This document shows positions 22,351 to 23,429 of a stretch of 23,429 nt of DNA, piece after piece. The DNA comes from a virus. The stretch covers positions 1 through 23,429 of IMG/VR virus record IMGVR_UViG_3300030328_001643; one strand, written 5' to 3'. The notes beneath the pieces were generated by a model. That model saw nothing but the letters and a program-made list of their open reading frames with translations. It made no database searches and was not told where the DNA came from. Position numbers and translations under genes: made by a program. Each line of letters begins with the position of its first letter. Positions within the stretch are counted from its first letter, which is position 1.

Positions 22351-22760
22351 TGAATAAGACAATAGAAATAGCTAAATGCACCCTCGCTGATATGTTCAAT
22401 ATCAGGAGGGAGCAATTAGACTATAGAACCAGGACAAGAGAAGTCATAGAAGCGAAAAGATTTCTTATTTATTTTATGGTAAATGAACTAGGGATTAAAT
22501 TCTTATACGTTCCTAAATATTTAAAAAGTATAAAAAGCCACGCTACGGCTATGCATCATTATTATAAACTAAAAGGATTGTTTGAAATGAAGCACGAAGC
22601 CAAAACCAAGGCTAAATACCTACAATTTAAAAATCAAGTGGTAGAAAAAGGGATGGATAAATTAGAGCGTGAACTTTCAAAACAAATAGAATTAAAAAAA
22701 GTAGTCAACTGGAATATAAAACAATTAAAAAGAATGATGGATGATGGATCAGAACAATGA
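22350..22760 (+). CDS. DnaA domain IV-like DNA-binding protein (136 aa)
   Basis: Residues about 12-75 resemble the C-terminal origin-binding domain of DnaA: MFNIRREQLDYRTRTREVIEAKR matches the D-x-x-x-x-R-x-R-x-x-x-x-A-R start. SIKSHATAMHHYYKL matches the DnaA signature R-D-H-S-T-V-x-H. No ATPase domain is present, and the remaining 60 residues form a charged helix. It starts as TAATG with the SSB-like gene and overlaps the replication gene by 20 nt. It may bind the phage origin or host DnaA boxes; this is inference. Confidence 0.6.
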   Translation: MNKTIEIAKCTLADMFNIRREQLDYRTRTREVIEAKRFLIYFMVNELGIKFLYVPKYLKSIKSHATAMHHYYKLKGLFEMKHEAKTKAKYLQFKNQVVEKGMDKLERELSKQIELKKVVNWNIKQLKRMMDDGSEQ

Positions 22761-23382
22761 AAAGCCGACATTTTATGCGATCATACCTGCAAGGGTAAGA
22801 TATGATAAAACACTAAAGCCAAATGCAAAATTATTATATGGAGAAATAACAGCACTATCAAGCAAGGAAGGATACTGCTTTGCTTCTAATAGATACTTCT
22901 CAAATTTATATGAAGTAAATAAAAATACAATTTCAAGCTGGATCTCAGATTTAAAAAACAAAGGATATATATCGGTGCAGATCATAAAAGAAGGAAACGA
23001 AGTAATCGAAAGAAGGATAGGTATAAATGAAATAATGGATACCCCTCACCATCAAAAGCCGAAAGATATTAATACAAGAATTAATACTACAAATAATAAT
23101 ATTATCTTAAGAGAGGAAAAATTTAAAAATGATATTTCATTATTAGAATTTGATATTAATATAAAAAAACAATTCTTTGATTATTGGAAAGAACCGAATA
23201 AGAGCAAAACAAAGATGAGGTGGGAAATTGAAAAGACCTGGGACTTAAACGCAAGAATGCACAGATGGAAACGCAACCAACAAAAATGGGATAAGCCAAG
23301 CAAGAAACCTACCTCATTAAAAAATAAACTCGACACTTTCAACAAGGCAAAACAAATGATGGATCAAATAAATAATAGATGA
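22741..23382 (+). CDS. Helix-turn-helix replication protein
   Basis: Residues 8-80 form a winged-helix domain of the HTH_36 kind: FYAIIPARVRYDKTLKPNAKLL, a recognition segment with YFSNLYEVNKNTISSWI and the wing KNKGYISVQII. An Asn-rich linker follows, then FFDYWKEPNKSKTKMRWEIEKTWD near residue 145, a C-terminal motif seen in phage replication proteins. This two-part structure is usual for lambda O-like or RepA-like initiators. ATG 22741 or 22744 could start it; both lie inside the previous gene. The stop overlaps the next start as ATGA. Confidence 0.75.
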   Translation: MMDQNNEKPTFYAIIPARVRYDKTLKPNAKLLYGEITALSSKEGYCFASNRYFSNLYEVNKNTISSWISDLKNKGYISVQIIKEGNEVIERRIGINEIMDTPHHQKPKDINTRINTTNNNIILREEKFKNDISLLEFDINIKKQFFDYWKEPNKSKTKMRWEIEKTWDLNARMHRWKRNQQKWDKPSKKPTSLKNKLDTFNKAKQMMDQINNR

Positions 23383-23429
23383 AAATACTTAATTTATATG
23401 CTTGTTTAGGTGGTAACAGATACAAATGG
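23379..23429 (+). CDS. DNA methyltransferase-like gene (3' cut by window edge)
   Basis: Only 17 codons are visible: MKILNLYACLGGNRYKW. The pattern L-N-L-Y-A-C-L-G-G-N-R is a glycine-rich SAM-binding motif I, as seen at the start of phage DNA methyltransferases. The start overlaps the replication gene stop as ATGA. The methylated base cannot be inferred from this fragment. Confidence 0.6.
   Translation, partial: MKILNLYACLGGNRYKW

Noticed and set aside
1-23429. tRNA genes, CRISPR arrays, insertion sequences, integrase or attachment sites
   Set aside because: I looked for cloverleaf-like arms, spaced direct repeats, terminal inverted repeats and recombinase motifs and found none convincing by eye. 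A tRNA scan and repeat search would settle this.

Overview
The window is the structural, lysis and early-replication part of a tailed-phage (siphovirus-like) genome, either a free phage or a prophage. Every convincing gene is on the + strand. The likely host is a member of Bacteroidota, probably a flavobacterium. The DNA is AT-rich with a strong A bias on the coding strand. Genes start after A-rich leaders (for example AACAAAAATG or AATAAAATG) rather than Shine-Dalgarno sites. One intergenic promoter carries the Bacteroidota -7 box TAnnTTTG. Many small proteins have the look of Bacteroidota phage families. I see no tRNA, integrase, repressor, insertion sequence or CRISPR array, so lifestyle cannot be decided from this window.

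Layout. 1-1185 is the 3' part of a ParB-like/DNA-methyltransferase fusion, followed by a hairpin. 1268-3859 is the packaging block: a 43-aa basic protein, a zinc-ribbon protein, the P27-type small terminase, the large terminase and a small conserved protein. 3897-7352 is the head block: HK97-type portal, prohead protease with an unusual acidic N-terminal extension, and the major capsid protein, closed by a strong terminator. After a 240-nt gap, 7593-10211 holds the connector block: gp6-like connector, head closure protein, gp10-like protein and a tail terminator fused to a LamG-like lectin domain. 10215-11926 holds three small structural candidates and two tandem tail-tube paralogues, closed by another terminator. 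12016-12710 is a tail assembly chaperone whose two reading frames are joined by a predicted programmed -1 frameshift at an A9 run. The tape measure (12703-15339) and one 1106-aa tail-tip protein (15339-18659) follow.

Lysis and replication. 18664-20175 holds a short membrane protein overlapping the start of an M15 endolysin in another reading frame, a second small membrane protein and a calcineurin-like metallophosphoesterase. The 312-nt gap at 20176-20487 contains hairpins and a promoter. That promoter drives a 60-aa protein gene that ends in a branched intrinsic terminator. From 20788 to the right edge is a tightly overlapping early operon: four unknown small proteins, an SSB-like protein ending in NDPF, a DnaA-domain-IV-like protein, a helix-turn-helix replication protein and the first codons of a second DNA methyltransferase-like gene.

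Most neighbouring genes overlap by ATGA, TAATG or slightly longer, which suggests translational coupling in long co-directional transcripts. The most notable points are the frameshifted chaperone, the lectin domain on the tail terminator, the out-of-frame membrane-protein/endolysin overlap, and the terminator-isolated early gene next to a DnaA-like/SSB-like replication cluster. All calls come from reading the sequence; no database search was run.
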